This document shows, in pieces, positions 25,370 through 34,365 of a stretch of DNA of 64,000 bases. Under the pieces are notes generated by a model. It saw nothing but the letters and a program-made list of their open reading frames with translations, was not told where the DNA came from and did not search any database. The DNA is from Mesorhizobium sp. WSM4311 (GTDB lineage: Bacteria > Pseudomonadota > Alphaproteobacteria > Rhizobiales > Rhizobiaceae). Positions within the stretch are counted from its first letter, which is position 1. Each line of letters starts with the position of its first letter. The stretch is from the NCBI RefSeq assembly GCF_002295115.1, contig NZ_NSFV01000011.1, positions 1-64,000 on the forward strand. Direction: 5' to 3'. The translations under genes were made by a program, and so were the position numbers.

Positions 25370-25590
25370 AAATCCATCCCAGAAGAAGAACAGAGCCGCA
25401 CCGAACGCAACCATATAGGTCGTGAGGGGTAAAAAGGCGGGAAAAAGTCGCTGTGGTAGGCTGGCTGCGAATTAGAGTGTTGGCAATTTCATTGTGCAAT
25501 AGGTCATCTTTGGCTCTTACTCCCCCGATGACTGGAGTTTTGTTCGCTTCAGTCGCCTCCGCTCGCTCTAAATAGCTGGCCGCCATTGGC
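25370..25590 (-). pseudogene. Frameshifted copy of the membrane protein at 7236-7538
   Basis: TTGTTCGCTTCAGTCGCCT and AGAGCCGCACCGAA are shared with 7236-7400. In translation, EATEANKTPV survives in one frame and TYMVAFGAALFFFWDGFVDT in another, corresponding to EATEANKNPL and YTLVAFGAALILLVWLI of the intact gene. The middle has insertions, so the copy is broken. The flanking 25591-25833 holds nothing else. Confidence 0.65.
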
Positions 25591-25833
25591 AGCCGCTGCC
25601 GGGATCAGCCGCGGCTGGAGCCGTCGGCCCTGATGTTCCCCTCCAATTTCGATTAATAACGGTCGCGCAAACGGTCCACGCATTTGCGTGCCCCTGCAGG
25701 GCTAAGGTCCGGGGGCTACCCGACTGAAGTCCCTGCCCCGCAACCGAGGCCTATCAAGCACGTTACGACCGCACCCTTTGGCGCCGTCCTTGGGCGGACC
25801 GCTTTGTTGTCCATGCGACTTGGAGGTGACGTT

Positions 25834-26100
25834 GTGAGATACCTAGAAGCGAGGCAGGCCGTGACCTTTGTCGAACGGCCAACAGTCCATGACGGTGCAA
25901 ATCAAGCCGCCGCAAATGACAACAATACCCCTGCTCCTGATACCTCGTCAGCGCTTGACCTCCTCCTTTCTGCGGAGGACGACAATATTGAGGACCTCGT
26001 CAGACGAACGGAGAGACTGGGCCTTTTCGCTGTCGTAGTGATGGCAATTGGACTCTTCTTCGTGCCGGCACTGTTGGTTGCGTTGAGCATGGGGAAATAG
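25834..26100 (+). CDS. Small single-pass membrane protein, 88 aa (GTG start)
   Basis: GGAGG lies 7 nt before the GTG at 25834. The product reads VRYLEARQAVTFVERPTVHD, then SALDLLLSAEDDNIEDLVRR, and one C-terminal membrane helix (LGLFAVVVMAIGLFFVPALL). The polar N-terminal part is probably cytoplasmic. An in-frame ATG at 25813 is possible but lacks a ribosome-binding site. Function unknown. Confidence 0.55.
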   Translation: MRYLEARQAVTFVERPTVHDGANQAAANDNNTPAPDTSSALDLLLSAEDDNIEDLVRRTERLGLFAVVVMAIGLFFVPALLVALSMGK

Positions 26101-26178
26101 CGCGGACAAGAACCGGAAGAATTACTTCCTTCATTCGCCTCAATAGGCGGTCACGAGCGAGCCAAGGCGGCAGGGACC

Positions 26179-26358
26179 ATGCGGGTGGCGCCGAGGCCCA
26201 GGCCTTACCTCGGCACTCGCTTCTTGCCGGTCATTGAGCAGCTTGCTGACCGCACTTCGGTGGGCTCACGTAGCCGATGGCTGCGTAAAGACATCATCGA
26301 CATTCTGGACCACATTAGAAGGCCCGCCACTGAGGAAGCAGTGACGGGCTCTTTTTGA
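26179..26358 (+). CDS. Possible small basic protein, 59 aa
   Basis: MRVAPRPRPYLGTRFLPVIE, QLADRTSVGSRSRWLRKDII and the tail DILDHIRRPATEE read like a small helical protein. Its 3' end coincides with a hairpin-plus-U terminator, consistent with a transcript ending here, but the overlap makes the coding call tentative. Confidence 0.35.
   Translation: MRVAPRPRPYLGTRFLPVIEQLADRTSVGSRSRWLRKDIIDILDHIRRPATEEAVTGSF
26322..26356 (+). terminator. Rho-independent terminator
   Basis: GCCCGCCACTG (26322-26332) pairs with CAGTGACGGGC (26339-26349) with one G-U, around a 6-base loop, followed by CTTTTT. It would end transcription from 25834 and/or 26179. Confidence 0.7.
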
Positions 26359-26410
26359 TGGCAGCTCGGTTGACGGGACATTACCGAGCGACACCCGACC
26401 GAACTGCACG

Positions 26411-26661
26411 TTAACGTGGCGCGATCAGCGGGCAGAGCTGGTGCAGGTCCCGGTCATAAGCGCCCGCGTTGCTCAGAACGTCGACGCAACGCTTCTTCAT
26501 TCGCGCCACCTGAGTGTCGGACATCCGGGCCACCTTGCCGGTCAGACTTGGTCCGCTCAGACTCGGATAGCTGGGGTTCGGCGCGTTGACGAGGTTCGAA
26601 GGACTGGGATGAATGCGCTGCTAGCCAGAACCCTGGCGAAAGTTGTCACGAATGACTTCAT
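26411..26661 (-). pseudogene. Small secreted protein, frameshifted
   Basis: MKSFVTTFARVLASSA begins like a signal peptide in one frame. One base off, the sequence continues IHPSPSNLVNAPNPSYPSLS, then GPSLTGKVARMSDTQVARMK, then KRCVDVLSNAGAYDRDLHQL before TAA at 26411. Both halves look coding, and a single shift near 26610 separates them. It was probably a ~82-residue periplasmic protein with two cysteines. Confidence 0.6.
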
Positions 26662-26893
26662 GATACTCTCCTGTTTGCGTTGCCTCACCCCCAATATTGC
26701 TGTGCCATTTCGTTGGCGAACTGGCTTCCGATTTGCCAAAACCAGCCAGAAGATTTTCCACAAATAAGGGTGCATGCTCGCCGCAGCGGCCGCCTTTGGG
26801 CTTCAACCCAAGCGAAGGATCTTATGCGTCTCGGACTTGCCGATTTCGATCGGCTGTAGACAACGCCTCGCCCCGAGGGAAGCCGATCTGCGA

Positions 26894-27670
26894 CTATCGC
26901 TTTCTGGCGACCACCAAGAAATTCTGAGCAAAGCGTGCTGGCACACCGGCTCTCCTGCATATCGCCTCAACAGGCCCGACCAACATTTCGCAAAGCCTTG
27001 GTAGCAGCCACCCCGGCCGCGGGAAAAACCCATAGCCGATGACCCGTTCGACAACAAACCCGTTGGCAACGAGCATCTGGCGAAATGCGTGGATGCTCAA
27101 CGTACTGCGCACGACGCGCCCCCGAATTCGGTTCAGAAAGCGGCAGACCAGCCCCATTGGCGAGGCTGCGTTCATGTGGATGTTCGACACCAGCAACCCG
27201 CCGTCGTTCAAATGCTCATGAATGGCCGACAGTGCATCCCGCTTAAGAGTGTCTTCGGCGTTCAGGAAGAATCGAAAAGCCGTAACCACGTCGAATCTTC
27301 TGGAAAGGGGGGCCACCGTCAGATCGGCTTTCACCAGCTTGACGTTGCCCGGAACCCGCGCGCAAGCAAGCATGGATTGAGAGACGTCGACGCCAACGAC
27401 CTCACCAAACAACGGTCCTGCAACAGTTGTAACGCGGCCCGTGCCGCACGCGAAGTCGAGGCAGCTGCGGCCCGGCCCGCCAAGAGGCCTGAGAATGCTT
27501 TCGACCAGCGGGCGTTCGATCCGCGACCACAAGGCAGCATAGTAGCCCGAACGGAAGGTTTTGGCGTAATCGGCGCCGTAGCCTGGGGTCTTATGGCTCG
27601 ATCGGTAATTGCTATAAGCGCTCCCCTCGAATGACCGCTCGGTCATTACATCACCATCAGAATCGCCCAT
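26894..27670 (-). CDS. Class I SAM-dependent methyltransferase
   Basis: This 258-residue protein has complete methyltransferase motifs: I (SCLDFACGTGRVTTVAGPLF), post-I acidic (VVGVDVSQSML), and a motif IV region RFDVVTAFRFFLNAEDTLKR. Motif V/VI follows in LNDGGLLVSNIHMNAASPMG. A C-terminal ~100-residue part contains FVVERVIGYGFFPRPGWLLP, like lipid- or polyketide-type methyltransferases. GGAGG lies 8 nt before the ATG at 27670, preferred to a GTG at 27709. It is monocistronic, and its substrate is unknown. Confidence 0.85.
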   Translation of the reverse strand: MGDSDGDVMTERSFEGSAYSNYRSSHKTPGYGADYAKTFRSGYYAALWSRIERPLVESILRPLGGPGRSCLDFACGTGRVTTVAGPLFGEVVGVDVSQSMLACARVPGNVKLVKADLTVAPLSRRFDVVTAFRFFLNAEDTLKRDALSAIHEHLNDGGLLVSNIHMNAASPMGLVCRFLNRIRGRVVRSTLSIHAFRQMLVANGFVVERVIGYGFFPRPGWLLPRLCEMLVGPVEAICRRAGVPARFAQNFLVVARKR

Positions 27671-28646
27671 CACAGCAACCTCCATTCTGGGCTTGCCAAT
27701 AGATTTCACTCGTCCTGATCGATCCTCATGCGTTCACACGACGCAAGCCTTACAAATAGTTATAGAAGGGGCCAGAATTCCGATTATGCCGAGAGGCGGG
27801 GGTCAATTCAGGCCGCCCGCATCTCGCCTCCGCTAATCCTGTTTTTCTGTCTTTGCTGGGCCGGCGTCACAAGTGCGCATAGGAGCTGGCCGCTGTACCA
27901 CGCCGACCACTTTTATGCCTTTGCGACTTGCGGGCAGAAAGTCGAAAGGTGCGATTTCCGCCGGGTGATGCATGAAGCCTTCCCCTGAGGGGCCGTGAGC
28001 CCCCGCTAAGGCAAAAATGCTCGACCCCCGATGGAGCTCGCATCATTGGAACGGCGAGGCGGAAGTAGGCAGCGAGCATCCCGACGCATAGTCGCGTCAA
28101 GATGCCAGGCCCCCGACTTAGGATCGAACTAGATATAGCTACCTTGCCGCCGCAATTTCCCGCTCTTGAATCAGGGCATTGTACGGGGCAGCATCAAGGT
28201 GGCGACGAGGTGGCAATCATGGCCACCATCATCAAGCGCGTCACCGACGGCATTTGGTCAGCGGCAGCTGCTGAAGAGCCGGCGGCCTTTAGTCATACAA
28301 GTGGTAGAGACCGAAGCCCGCCACCTTTCGATAGCCGGCAATTCACACGGAGTAGTCCGAAGTGGGCCCGCCTCAATGGCGGGAGAAGCGGGCTCGGCCA
28401 AGGATGCGGGTTCTTGGCCAGCAGCGGAATGCTGCCGTCACAGGAACAAGCCGTTGAATATCGGGTTCCGCTTATACGCGAAAAAGGGCCCGCTGTCCGT
28501 TTGTATGCCGCCTCAACCTGCCGTGGATGACGCTGCGCGCGCTTAAGGAAGCCGCCGAGGTTGTTGACATCTGCTCGATGAAAGGCGTAGGTGCGCAGCT
28601 CGCCCCCCGCGTCCAGGGTGCAGTTTTTTGCCGATAGAGGTACCAA
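27671..28646. other. Gene-poor stretch of nearly 1 kb
   Basis: A plus-strand frame at 27728-27988 includes a hydrophobic LILFFCLCWAGVTSAHR and ends ERCDFRRVMHEAFP; it may be a decayed secreted protein. The partial copy at 28186-28250 lies here too. No intact gene is supported. Confidence 0.35.
28186..28250 (+). repeat. Partial copy of the 5' end of the 11946-12212 gene
   Basis: GCAGCATCAAGGTGGCGACG through ATGGCCACCATCATCAAGCG and CGTCACCGACGG matches 11917-11975. One base is missing before the ATG and similarity then fades, so it is a broken third copy. Confidence 0.6.
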
Positions 28647-28949
28647 ATGGACGACAAATATACTAATGCTCGTGAACACTTCTTCGCCGCGATCCGCGCG
28701 CTAGCAGCCTCCTCGGAAAGCATTCAAACGAGAGTGATCGAAGCGAACGTAAACGTTCTGAATGTCACGATCGACGAATTCGACGGCGACCCCGAACTCA
28801 AAATCAAATTTGCAAAATTGCTTGACCTTCTGGCTATCGATCAAGACGATTTGGAGACGGTCGCTGTTGAGAACGCGGCGCACATGTCGGACTTCGAGGC
28901 CGTGAAAGTCGCTGATCTGATCTGCGATTTCTACTACGAGATCACCTGA
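28647..28949 (+). CDS. Acidic helical hypothetical protein, 100 aa
   Basis: AGAGG precedes the ATG. The product reads MDDKYTNAREHFFAAIRALA, then VIEANVNVLNVTIDEFDGDP, ELKIKFAKLLDLLAIDQDDL and a tail ending VADLICDFYYEIT. It is strongly acidic, soluble and helical with a regular codon pattern. No family recognised. It stands alone between decayed stretches. Confidence 0.65.
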   Translation: MDDKYTNAREHFFAAIRALAASSESIQTRVIEANVNVLNVTIDEFDGDPELKIKFAKLLDLLAIDQDDLETVAVENAAHMSDFEAVKVADLICDFYYEIT

Positions 28950-29698
28950 CCGAGGTGGCTGGTGGCCGCGCAGCACGCGGCCAAATCGCCGACTTCCCCA
29001 TAGTTGCCAGTAATCGTTCTGCGAAGCCGCTGATCCAGAACGTACTGTGTGGCGGAACCCCGGCTGCGGGCCAGTTTGGGCAGCGCTGCCGGAGCGGGAT
29101 AGTACGCGGTAAGAAATCTGAACAGTGTTCCATTCCACGTGGCTTAGCGGGACGTTGAAACTCGACTAAAAAAGCCCGCTGTTCCGTGGAGAGCAGCGGG
29201 CAGTTTCAGGAAGCGTGCTGGGATCAACCAGCAAAGGTCAACGAGCGACGCAAGGGTTGGTTGCTGTGCCCGCGACACAGTTAACCAAGCTCATGCTTCA
29301 CAGCTTGGATGACATAGATCGTGCGGCAAGACATCGCCGGGGGCTGACAAATGGTGTTCGGGATTGTCGCTGTCATTGTCGTTGTACTGGTACCGGCGCT
29401 CTCGCCGCAGCTCTAAACTAGGTCAGCGCCAAAATGGGTATCGGGGGAAAGGTCGTTGTATTGTGGATCCCGACAAGCCCCCCGGTCAGCGCGAACGTTC
29501 CAATCCGTCGGCCGAACATATGACATCGCGACCAGCGGAGCGACGGCCAGGATAACCAAGCCAAGATCTACGCCACCCCAGAACCCATGCGGTTGCCATA
29601 CGATCGCCACGCAAGAACCGCCGCATCTGTGTCGCGTGCCACGTCCCTTTTACTGGCGATACGGGTTTTGTTGACCATTGGTCGCCCAGCCGGCCCGA
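28950..29698. other. Gene-poor stretch of 750 bases
   Basis: Candidates are a 21-residue hydrophobic peptide on the plus strand (29351-29416, MVFGIVAVIVVVLVPALSPQ, after GGGGGC), and a minus-strand frame 29413-29610 with LGLVILAVAPLVAMSYV. Neither is well supported. A terminator hairpin lies at 29168-29201. Confidence 0.3.
29168..29201 (-). terminator. Rho-independent terminator (minus strand)
   Basis: GCCCGCTG (29174-29181) pairs with CAGCGGGC (29194-29201) around a 12-base loop. On the minus strand the hairpin is followed by six U. No convincing minus-strand gene lies immediately upstream, so it may end an unannotated short transcript. Confidence 0.6.
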
Positions 29699-29914
29699 CT
29701 ATTCCGAGCCTTTGACAATACCCGGCTCTACAGTCGGCCCAGAACGCGGGGTCCGGGTTTCTTCGGCGATAACCAGAAGCGCCTCCAATGTGACGGCGAT
29801 ACCGGACATCAGCGCGGAAATGTCAGTGTTTCCACCGGGCAACGCAAGTTCTTCCGCCCTGGTCTGCATGCTGGCGCTCAGTTCCTGGAGTTTCAGGCGC
29901 AGGTCGTCGTCCAT
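29699..29914 (-). CDS. Small acidic helical protein, 71 aa
   Basis: MDDDLRLKLQELSASMQTRA, EELALPGGNTDISALMSGIA and VTLEALLVIAEETRTPRSGP form a helical protein with a flexible tail. GGAGAG lies ~8 nt upstream of the ATG at 29914 (a GTG at 29920 is also in frame). No recognised family. Confidence 0.55.
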   Translation of the reverse strand: MDDDLRLKLQELSASMQTRAEELALPGGNTDISALMSGIAVTLEALLVIAEETRTPRSGPTVEPGIVKGSE

Positions 29915-30392
29915 GGTCACTCTCCGGTTTCAGGCCCGCAGAGGAACGCGCCCATAGACAACCAGTTCCGCGTTTTCAGCTATTCGAACCCGGGTATCTC
30001 CAACGCTGACGCTTGAGCCTGAAAAAGGTCCAACCGGTGAGCAGAAGATGCCCAGAGGCATGCTCCGTAGGCCATTGCGAAGGAGATCAGAAGAGCGGTC
30101 GCGATAGGTAGACGGTGCATGGCCGGGCTTGTCCTCTTTGTTGCTGACCCGCCCACAACCTTCTGCAACCTGATCGGTTCGCCATAAAGTGTTTACCGCA
30201 ATGAGATGGTTAAAGAACTGTTTCGAACGCGGTCGCCCGAGTGCTAGCTCGCCCACTCCGTACGCCCGTTCCGTGGCTATCTGCAGGGTTACCTTCGTAG
30301 CCATGTGACGCGACTCCTCTTCGCAGCCTCAGAGCCCTATGGTATCGGGGCGATGACATCATCTCGACAGCGCCTGGCCCCAGACTGTGGCC
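29915..30392. other. Gene-poor stretch
   Basis: A possible 46-residue minus-strand membrane peptide at 29980-30120 (MHRLPIATALLISFAMAYGA) competes with a 124-residue frame starting at 30304 (MATKVTLQIATERAYGVGEL). Neither is convincing. The stretch includes the region downstream of the Nramp operon. Confidence 0.3.
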
Positions 30393-30731
30393 TCAGCGTT
30401 TGACTGAAGCGCTGGATTGAATCGCTGCGAGCTCCTGCTGTGAGCAGCAAACGGTCGGCCGTGTCGGGTCGGAAATGTCGAGTTTGTCCCAAGGAATTCG
30501 ATAAATGCCCTTGCGGTGCCGCAGCCGAACGAGGTCGAGGATGGCCGTGCCGATTGACGAGGCTGACAGGCGCTCGAACGCCGCGAAAATACCGACATGG
30601 TATTCGGTGACGATCAATTCGTCGCCATGTTCCTCGGCGACGATCTCTTCCAGATGACCGATACAATGACCCTCCCTTGAAAGTACGCGCCGGCCAGCCA
30701 GTTGGTCGAGATTTACGGTATGCATCGTCAA
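30393..30731 (-). CDS. PRC-barrel-like protein, last gene of the Nramp operon
   Basis: MHTVNLDQLAGRRVLSREGH, CIGHLEEIVAEEHGDELIVT and YHVGIFAAFERL show the beta-barrel pattern 'LxGrrVxsxxGxxiGxleeiv' of PRC-barrel domains, followed by a 'RIPWDKLDISDPTRP' end common in rhizobial PRC proteins. PRC barrels mediate RNA or protein contacts. It overlaps the preceding gene by 4 bases (ATGA), so translation is coupled. The link to the metal transporter suggests a regulatory or accessory role. Confidence 0.7.
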   Translation of the reverse strand: MTMHTVNLDQLAGRRVLSREGHCIGHLEEIVAEEHGDELIVTEYHVGIFAAFERLSASSIGTAILDLVRLRHRKGIYRIPWDKLDISDPTRPTVCCSQQELAAIQSSASVKR

Positions 30732-31090
30732 GCTCCCGGAATCTTGCCGATGATGTGGTCGCGAAGCCAGACCTGCCAGTCAAAGATGGCAGTCTTGCGC
30801 ACATCAATATCGAACTCGATATGGAGGCCGATGTCGCGAGCCTTGCTCCATGCTACCCGATGAGGCTTGGCGTGCCGTTTGCCGCCCAGCTTGGCGGCCA
30901 GAATGGCCATCCAGCGTCCGGGAAGCAGTCCCAAGCGGCGCGCCAGCGCAATCGAGCCGATTTCGACGGCAATGACCCTTGGGGGCTTGCCTTGTCTCAG
31001 CTGGGCTACCATCCCGTCCACCTTGCCGATCTTGACCTGATTTCCATCGACAATCTGCTTGTCCAAAACATCTCGTATAAGATGCATCAA
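30728..31090 (-). CDS. PRC-barrel-like protein, third gene of the Nramp operon
   Basis: MMHLIRDVLDKQIVDGNQVK, IGKVDGMVAQLRQGKPPRVI and AVEIGSIALARRLGLLPGRW give the PRC-barrel arrangement 'VLDxqIVDxxgxkxGkVDGiv'. The ending WLRDHIIGKIPGA is frequent in relatives. It overlaps both neighbours by 4 bases. Two consecutive PRC-barrel proteins after an Nramp transporter suggest a cytosolic complex on the transporter, but this is inference. Confidence 0.7.
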   Translation of the reverse strand: MMHLIRDVLDKQIVDGNQVKIGKVDGMVAQLRQGKPPRVIAVEIGSIALARRLGLLPGRWMAILAAKLGGKRHAKPHRVAWSKARDIGLHIEFDIDVRKTAIFDWQVWLRDHIIGKIPGA

Positions 31091-32307
31091 CTGCCTCCCA
31101 ATATCTGAAGCGGGATGGTGACAACCGCGAGGATGAAGCCAAGCGCAACAACAAACAGCACTGCCGCGTTGGAGATAACGCCGTTGCGATGCTGGCCCAT
31201 GTAAGACTTGTCATTGAGCAAGAAGAGAAATGGCACGACCGTCAGCGGCAAACTGGCGGCCGTCAGGGCCATTGAAAAGATGGTGAGCTTGAGCGGATCA
31301 AGGCCGAGTGCGATCGGAATAGCGGCCGCTAAGATCGTCACGCTATAGACCATGGTGAAGCCTGGATCCTCACGAGGCTTCCGGTCCTCACCCCAATTCC
31401 ACCCAAACCCCTGCGCGACGAGGTATGCCTGCTGAAGGGCGATTTCGGCGGTGGCGCCGAAGCAGGCGATGCCGAGCGAGGCCACGAACAGCACAAAGCC
31501 CCAGAAACCGAACACCGGAGTCAGCATCAACGGCAATTGATGGTAATCGTCCACCTGGGTGATGCCGTTCGCTCCAAGCACCAACGCAGCGACGATAAGC
31601 ACGCCCACGGAAATGGTCCCGCCGAAACTCATGCCGAGCCCGGCTATGGCGCGATTGGTGCCGAGATAGGTCTTGTCCCACTTATCCTCGATCGCTCCGG
31701 CGGAATAAAACATAAAGAGATATGGTGAGATCGAAGCACCAAGAATGCTTACCGCCATGAACCAGTAAGTGGCCGTGTCGTGATGCGGCAAGGAGGGCAC
31801 CGAACTGACGGCGACCCGCGTCCAGTCAGGCTTGAGGATAACCGCCGCTGCCACGAAGCAGAGCGTCACAAGGCCCAAAAGCGAAACGCCTTTCTCAATC
31901 AGGCCGAAAGTGCCTTTCCACAGCAAGAGCCACGCAACGAAGGCTACCGGCAGGGCCCACAATTGGAATCCTATCCCGGTGGCGAGTTCGGCAGCAATGC
32001 AGACCCCGCCGATCTCAGCAGACAGCACCAGGAAATTGACCAGAAACGTGCTGACCAAAGGCCAAAGGAACGCATTGAAGCCGAAGCGCTCGCGAATGCC
32101 GTCCGCTATCGTGTGCTTGCTGACGGCTGCGAAACGGCCGGCCATCTCCACAAGGAAAATAATGCAGATAGTGCCGAGGAGAATGGCCCAGATCAGCTGA
32201 AATTGGAACAATGCACCGGCCTGGGCTGCTGTTGCCAACGATCCGACCTCAAGGAAGCCGCCAACGCTGGTGACGACGCCGAGTGAGATTTCCAGCATTT
32301 TTTTCAT
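31087..32307 (-). CDS. Nramp-family divalent-metal transporter with non-canonical metal site
   Basis: This 406-residue inner-membrane protein has about 11 helices and the Nramp fold. In TM1, the canonical DPGN metal-binding motif is replaced by EVGS (residues 20-23, in TSVGGFLEVGSLATAAQAGA). In TM6, the usual MPH is replaced by SPY (GASISPYLFMFYSAG, near residue 195). Such substitutions occur in Nramp-related transporters with altered selectivity (for example Mg2+ in the NRMT group), so I would not call it a Mn2+/Fe2+ importer. It overlaps the lipoprotein gene upstream and the PRC-barrel gene downstream by 4 bases each. Confidence 0.85.
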   Translation of the reverse strand: MKKMLEISLGVVTSVGGFLEVGSLATAAQAGALFQFQLIWAILLGTICIIFLVEMAGRFAAVSKHTIADGIRERFGFNAFLWPLVSTFLVNFLVLSAEIGGVCIAAELATGIGFQLWALPVAFVAWLLLWKGTFGLIEKGVSLLGLVTLCFVAAAVILKPDWTRVAVSSVPSLPHHDTATYWFMAVSILGASISPYLFMFYSAGAIEDKWDKTYLGTNRAIAGLGMSFGGTISVGVLIVAALVLGANGITQVDDYHQLPLMLTPVFGFWGFVLFVASLGIACFGATAEIALQQAYLVAQGFGWNWGEDRKPREDPGFTMVYSVTILAAAIPIALGLDPLKLTIFSMALTAASLPLTVVPFLFLLNDKSYMGQHRNGVISNAAVLFVVALGFILAVVTIPLQILGGS

Positions 32308-32738
32308 GGATTTGTCGCTTGATCTGCCGGATTTGCCACCACCAACTTAGCAACGGCATTCCGAAAATCCTGACGGGCTTGCTCCACTTGCCCTTGGTTG
32401 CCGCTCTTGATGGCGTCTTCGGCCCGCCCGGCAGCGGCCGTAAGCTGCCGGGCCAATTGCTTGGAGGAGTCCGAAACGTCCGTCCTTTGCAGTTGGCGAT
32501 CGAGATCAGCTAGCGTCTGCGCCAAAGACCGCAACGTGGCTTCCGCATAGTGGGAAGGCACGGCGCCGGCGATCCAATTGTCGATCACCATGATTGCTGA
32601 ATTCGCGGCGGACTTCGAGGTCTGCGCCTGCTGTCCTGCAGCGTTGGATGAAGAGCAGGCAGCCAGACAGGCGAGCATCACTGCGCCCGGCAGAAGGCAC
32701 AGTGTGATGTTGACGAACGATGCTGCGATGCGTGCCAT
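32304..32738 (-). CDS. Lipoprotein, first gene of the Nramp operon
   Basis: The signal peptide ends in a lipobox (LACLAACSSS; lipidated Cys ~residue 28). The mature part is helical: IMVIDNWIAGAVPSHYAEAT, LRSLAQTLADLDRQLQRTDV, QLARQLTAAAGRAEDAIKSG. It is probably tethered to the periplasmic face of the inner membrane or the outer membrane. Its stop overlaps the start of the Nramp gene (ATGA), so the two are translationally coupled. No known family. Confidence 0.75.
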   Translation of the reverse strand: MARIAASFVNITLCLLPGAVMLACLAACSSSNAAGQQAQTSKSAANSAIMVIDNWIAGAVPSHYAEATLRSLAQTLADLDRQLQRTDVSDSSKQLARQLTAAAGRAEDAIKSGNQGQVEQARQDFRNAVAKLVVANPADQATNP

Positions 32739-33156
32739 TGGACGCGTAAAGCATTGCGCTTGAAAAGGTTCCGCAAAGCGATTTGGCTCTTACTCGCGTG
32801 ACGGCTACGAGGGTTGCCAGCAAATGCTGCTGCTTAAATTTGCTGTTCTACCGTGATACGTTTGACCTTAGATGCCGTGCGGATCGTATTCCTTAGTCAC
32901 GCAATGGGATCGTTCCTCCTCGAGATTTCCGGCTTCGTTGACCCATAGGTTTGAAAAGGTCCGACCCAAAACTCTGCACATACCCGATTGGCTTTTCCAC
33001 CGCTACCACTGGAAAGGTTATCTATCCACGCGCCCGCGCGCAGCTTCGTCACCGATGAAAGAGCAGCACCATTTAGCCGAGTGGATCTGGATCCCTGGCG
33101 TTTTGACCTTTTCGGCGTTAGGGATTTTTCAGCAGCGACGTCTAAGCCTGAAACTG
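32739..33156. other. Upstream region of the Nramp operon, gene-poor
   Basis: No supported gene is seen in this 418-base gap. The operon promoter presumably lies in its left part, 32739-32860. Confidence 0.35.
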
Positions 33157-33360
33157 CTAACTCGCCCACTCCGTCCGCCATTTCAGGTCGATGCCCTGGG
33201 TCAGGACCTCGGCTTCGTAACCGTGTGAGGCGGCGGCTTTCGCAGCCTTGATGGCGGCCAACACGGCATCGCCGTTGGAATGGTATGGGTATTCCTTCCC
33301 GTCGTAACGGATCTTCCAGCGGTCCCCTTCTTTGAAAACATAATACTTCGCAGCCGCCAT
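33157..33360 (-). CDS. DUF2188-like small protein, 67 aa
   Basis: GGGAG lies 5 nt before the ATG at 33360. MAAAKYYVFKEGDRWKIRYD, GKEYPYHSNGDAVLAAIKAA and KAAASHGYEAEVLTQGIDLK show the strand-strand-helix-strand arrangement of DUF2188 proteins (W.iry.gk...s...A...A...A...G..v.v). These are common in rhizobial genomes with unknown function. Flanked by gene-poor stretches. Confidence 0.75.
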   Translation of the reverse strand: MAAAKYYVFKEGDRWKIRYDGKEYPYHSNGDAVLAAIKAAKAAASHGYEAEVLTQGIDLKWRTEWAS

Positions 33361-33765
33361 AGGTACTCCCAGCGAAGAAGCTTGAAACCTTGCTCATGCA
33401 GCAAAGCATGACGGTAACCTCTCTACAAGCCGGCAGCCGCCCTGACCGGAGGAGAGCGTCGATGCCCGCGCCAAAAGAAATCAATTCTGGAAAGCGCGCA
33501 GCTGTCATGGACGCGGCCGAATATTCATCAATGAGGAAAGGCTCTGGGCTGCTTGCTGCGCATATCTCGAAAAAGTCGACGCCAAACGAAGTTGCACGCC
33601 CCGACCATTTCGGACTTTGCATCGTCCTCGACATTGAACGAATAATCTGGGCCGAGTACATCAAGCGCGAACATCATCGCGCGAAACACTCATACTCGCG
33701 GACCCGTGCTTGCCCGTTGCGGTCGTTCACAGCCATTCAAGACATGTTTTCCCTGGTCCGAGACC
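33361..33765. other. Gene-poor stretch
   Basis: No supported gene in this 400-base gap. A long plus-strand frame crosses it and the antisense of the cupin gene, but its composition is not protein-like. Confidence 0.35.
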
Positions 33766-34365
33766 TTAGCGCTTCCAACTCGTCATCAGGGAACCCTTGC
33801 TTCCGTATAGGGGGTCTTTACGAGGACGGCCAACGGTTGGGATGGTCGCGACCGCATCATCGTGCTGATCCTTGGTGGTACATTCGTCGTAAGCGCCGAA
33901 CCGGGGATATGCGCCTACCACCAAAAAATCATCGGATGAAGCGAGACATTGGTGCCCGGTCCCTGCCGGGAGAATCGCCACGTCGCCGGCCGTCACCGTC
34001 AGCGTCCGCCCCTTCTTACCGCCAAACCGGACCTTGGCCGTCCCGCGCGCAACCCCTAGGACCTCGTGTATTTGCGAATGGTAGTGGACGTAGTCATAGA
34101 TGCCATTTCGCCAGCTATGGTCCCAACCGTTTGTTTTGAAAATCACCTCCATGACGGCGGCCGGATCAAGCCTCTCCGGCAGCTTCACCGCACCGCGATA
34201 AATAACAAGCGGCCAGGACGGATGATTGGGCACCAGCCCGTCGTCAACAAACCGGAACTCGTTCGATTTTCGCTGCCTCACGAAGGCGGCGACTTCGTCT
34301 TTGCTCGGTGTCGCGAAACCGGTGATGGACTCGATCGCCTTTTTGGTGGTTTGCAGGATGCTCAT
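33766..34365 (-). CDS. Cupin-domain protein (YjlB-like)
   Basis: This ~199-residue protein has a central cupin: NGIYDYVHYHSQIHEVLGVA (motif 1 histidines), RGTAKVRFGGKKGRTLTVTA, and GDVAILPAGTGHQCLASSDD (motif 2). A C-terminal GAYPRFGAYDECTTKDQHDD segment is typical of the YjlB family. Cupins of this type bind a metal; the substrate is unknown. GGAGACCGCATTG precedes the ATG at 34365, preferred to an in-frame TTG at 34419. Confidence 0.85.
   Translation of the reverse strand: MSILQTTKKAIESITGFATPSKDEVAAFVRQRKSNEFRFVDDGLVPNHPSWPLVIYRGAVKLPERLDPAAVMEVIFKTNGWDHSWRNGIYDYVHYHSQIHEVLGVARGTAKVRFGGKKGRTLTVTAGDVAILPAGTGHQCLASSDDFLVVGAYPRFGAYDECTTKDQHDDAVATIPTVGRPRKDPLYGSKGSLMTSWKR

Noticed and set aside
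31780..32286. Plus-strand open frame of 168 codons
   Set aside because: Antisense shadow of the Nramp-like transporter gene.
33390..34139. Plus-strand open frame of 249 codons
   Set aside because: It runs antisense through the cupin gene and a non-coding stretch; rich in Arg/Ser/Pro as expected of a shadow frame.
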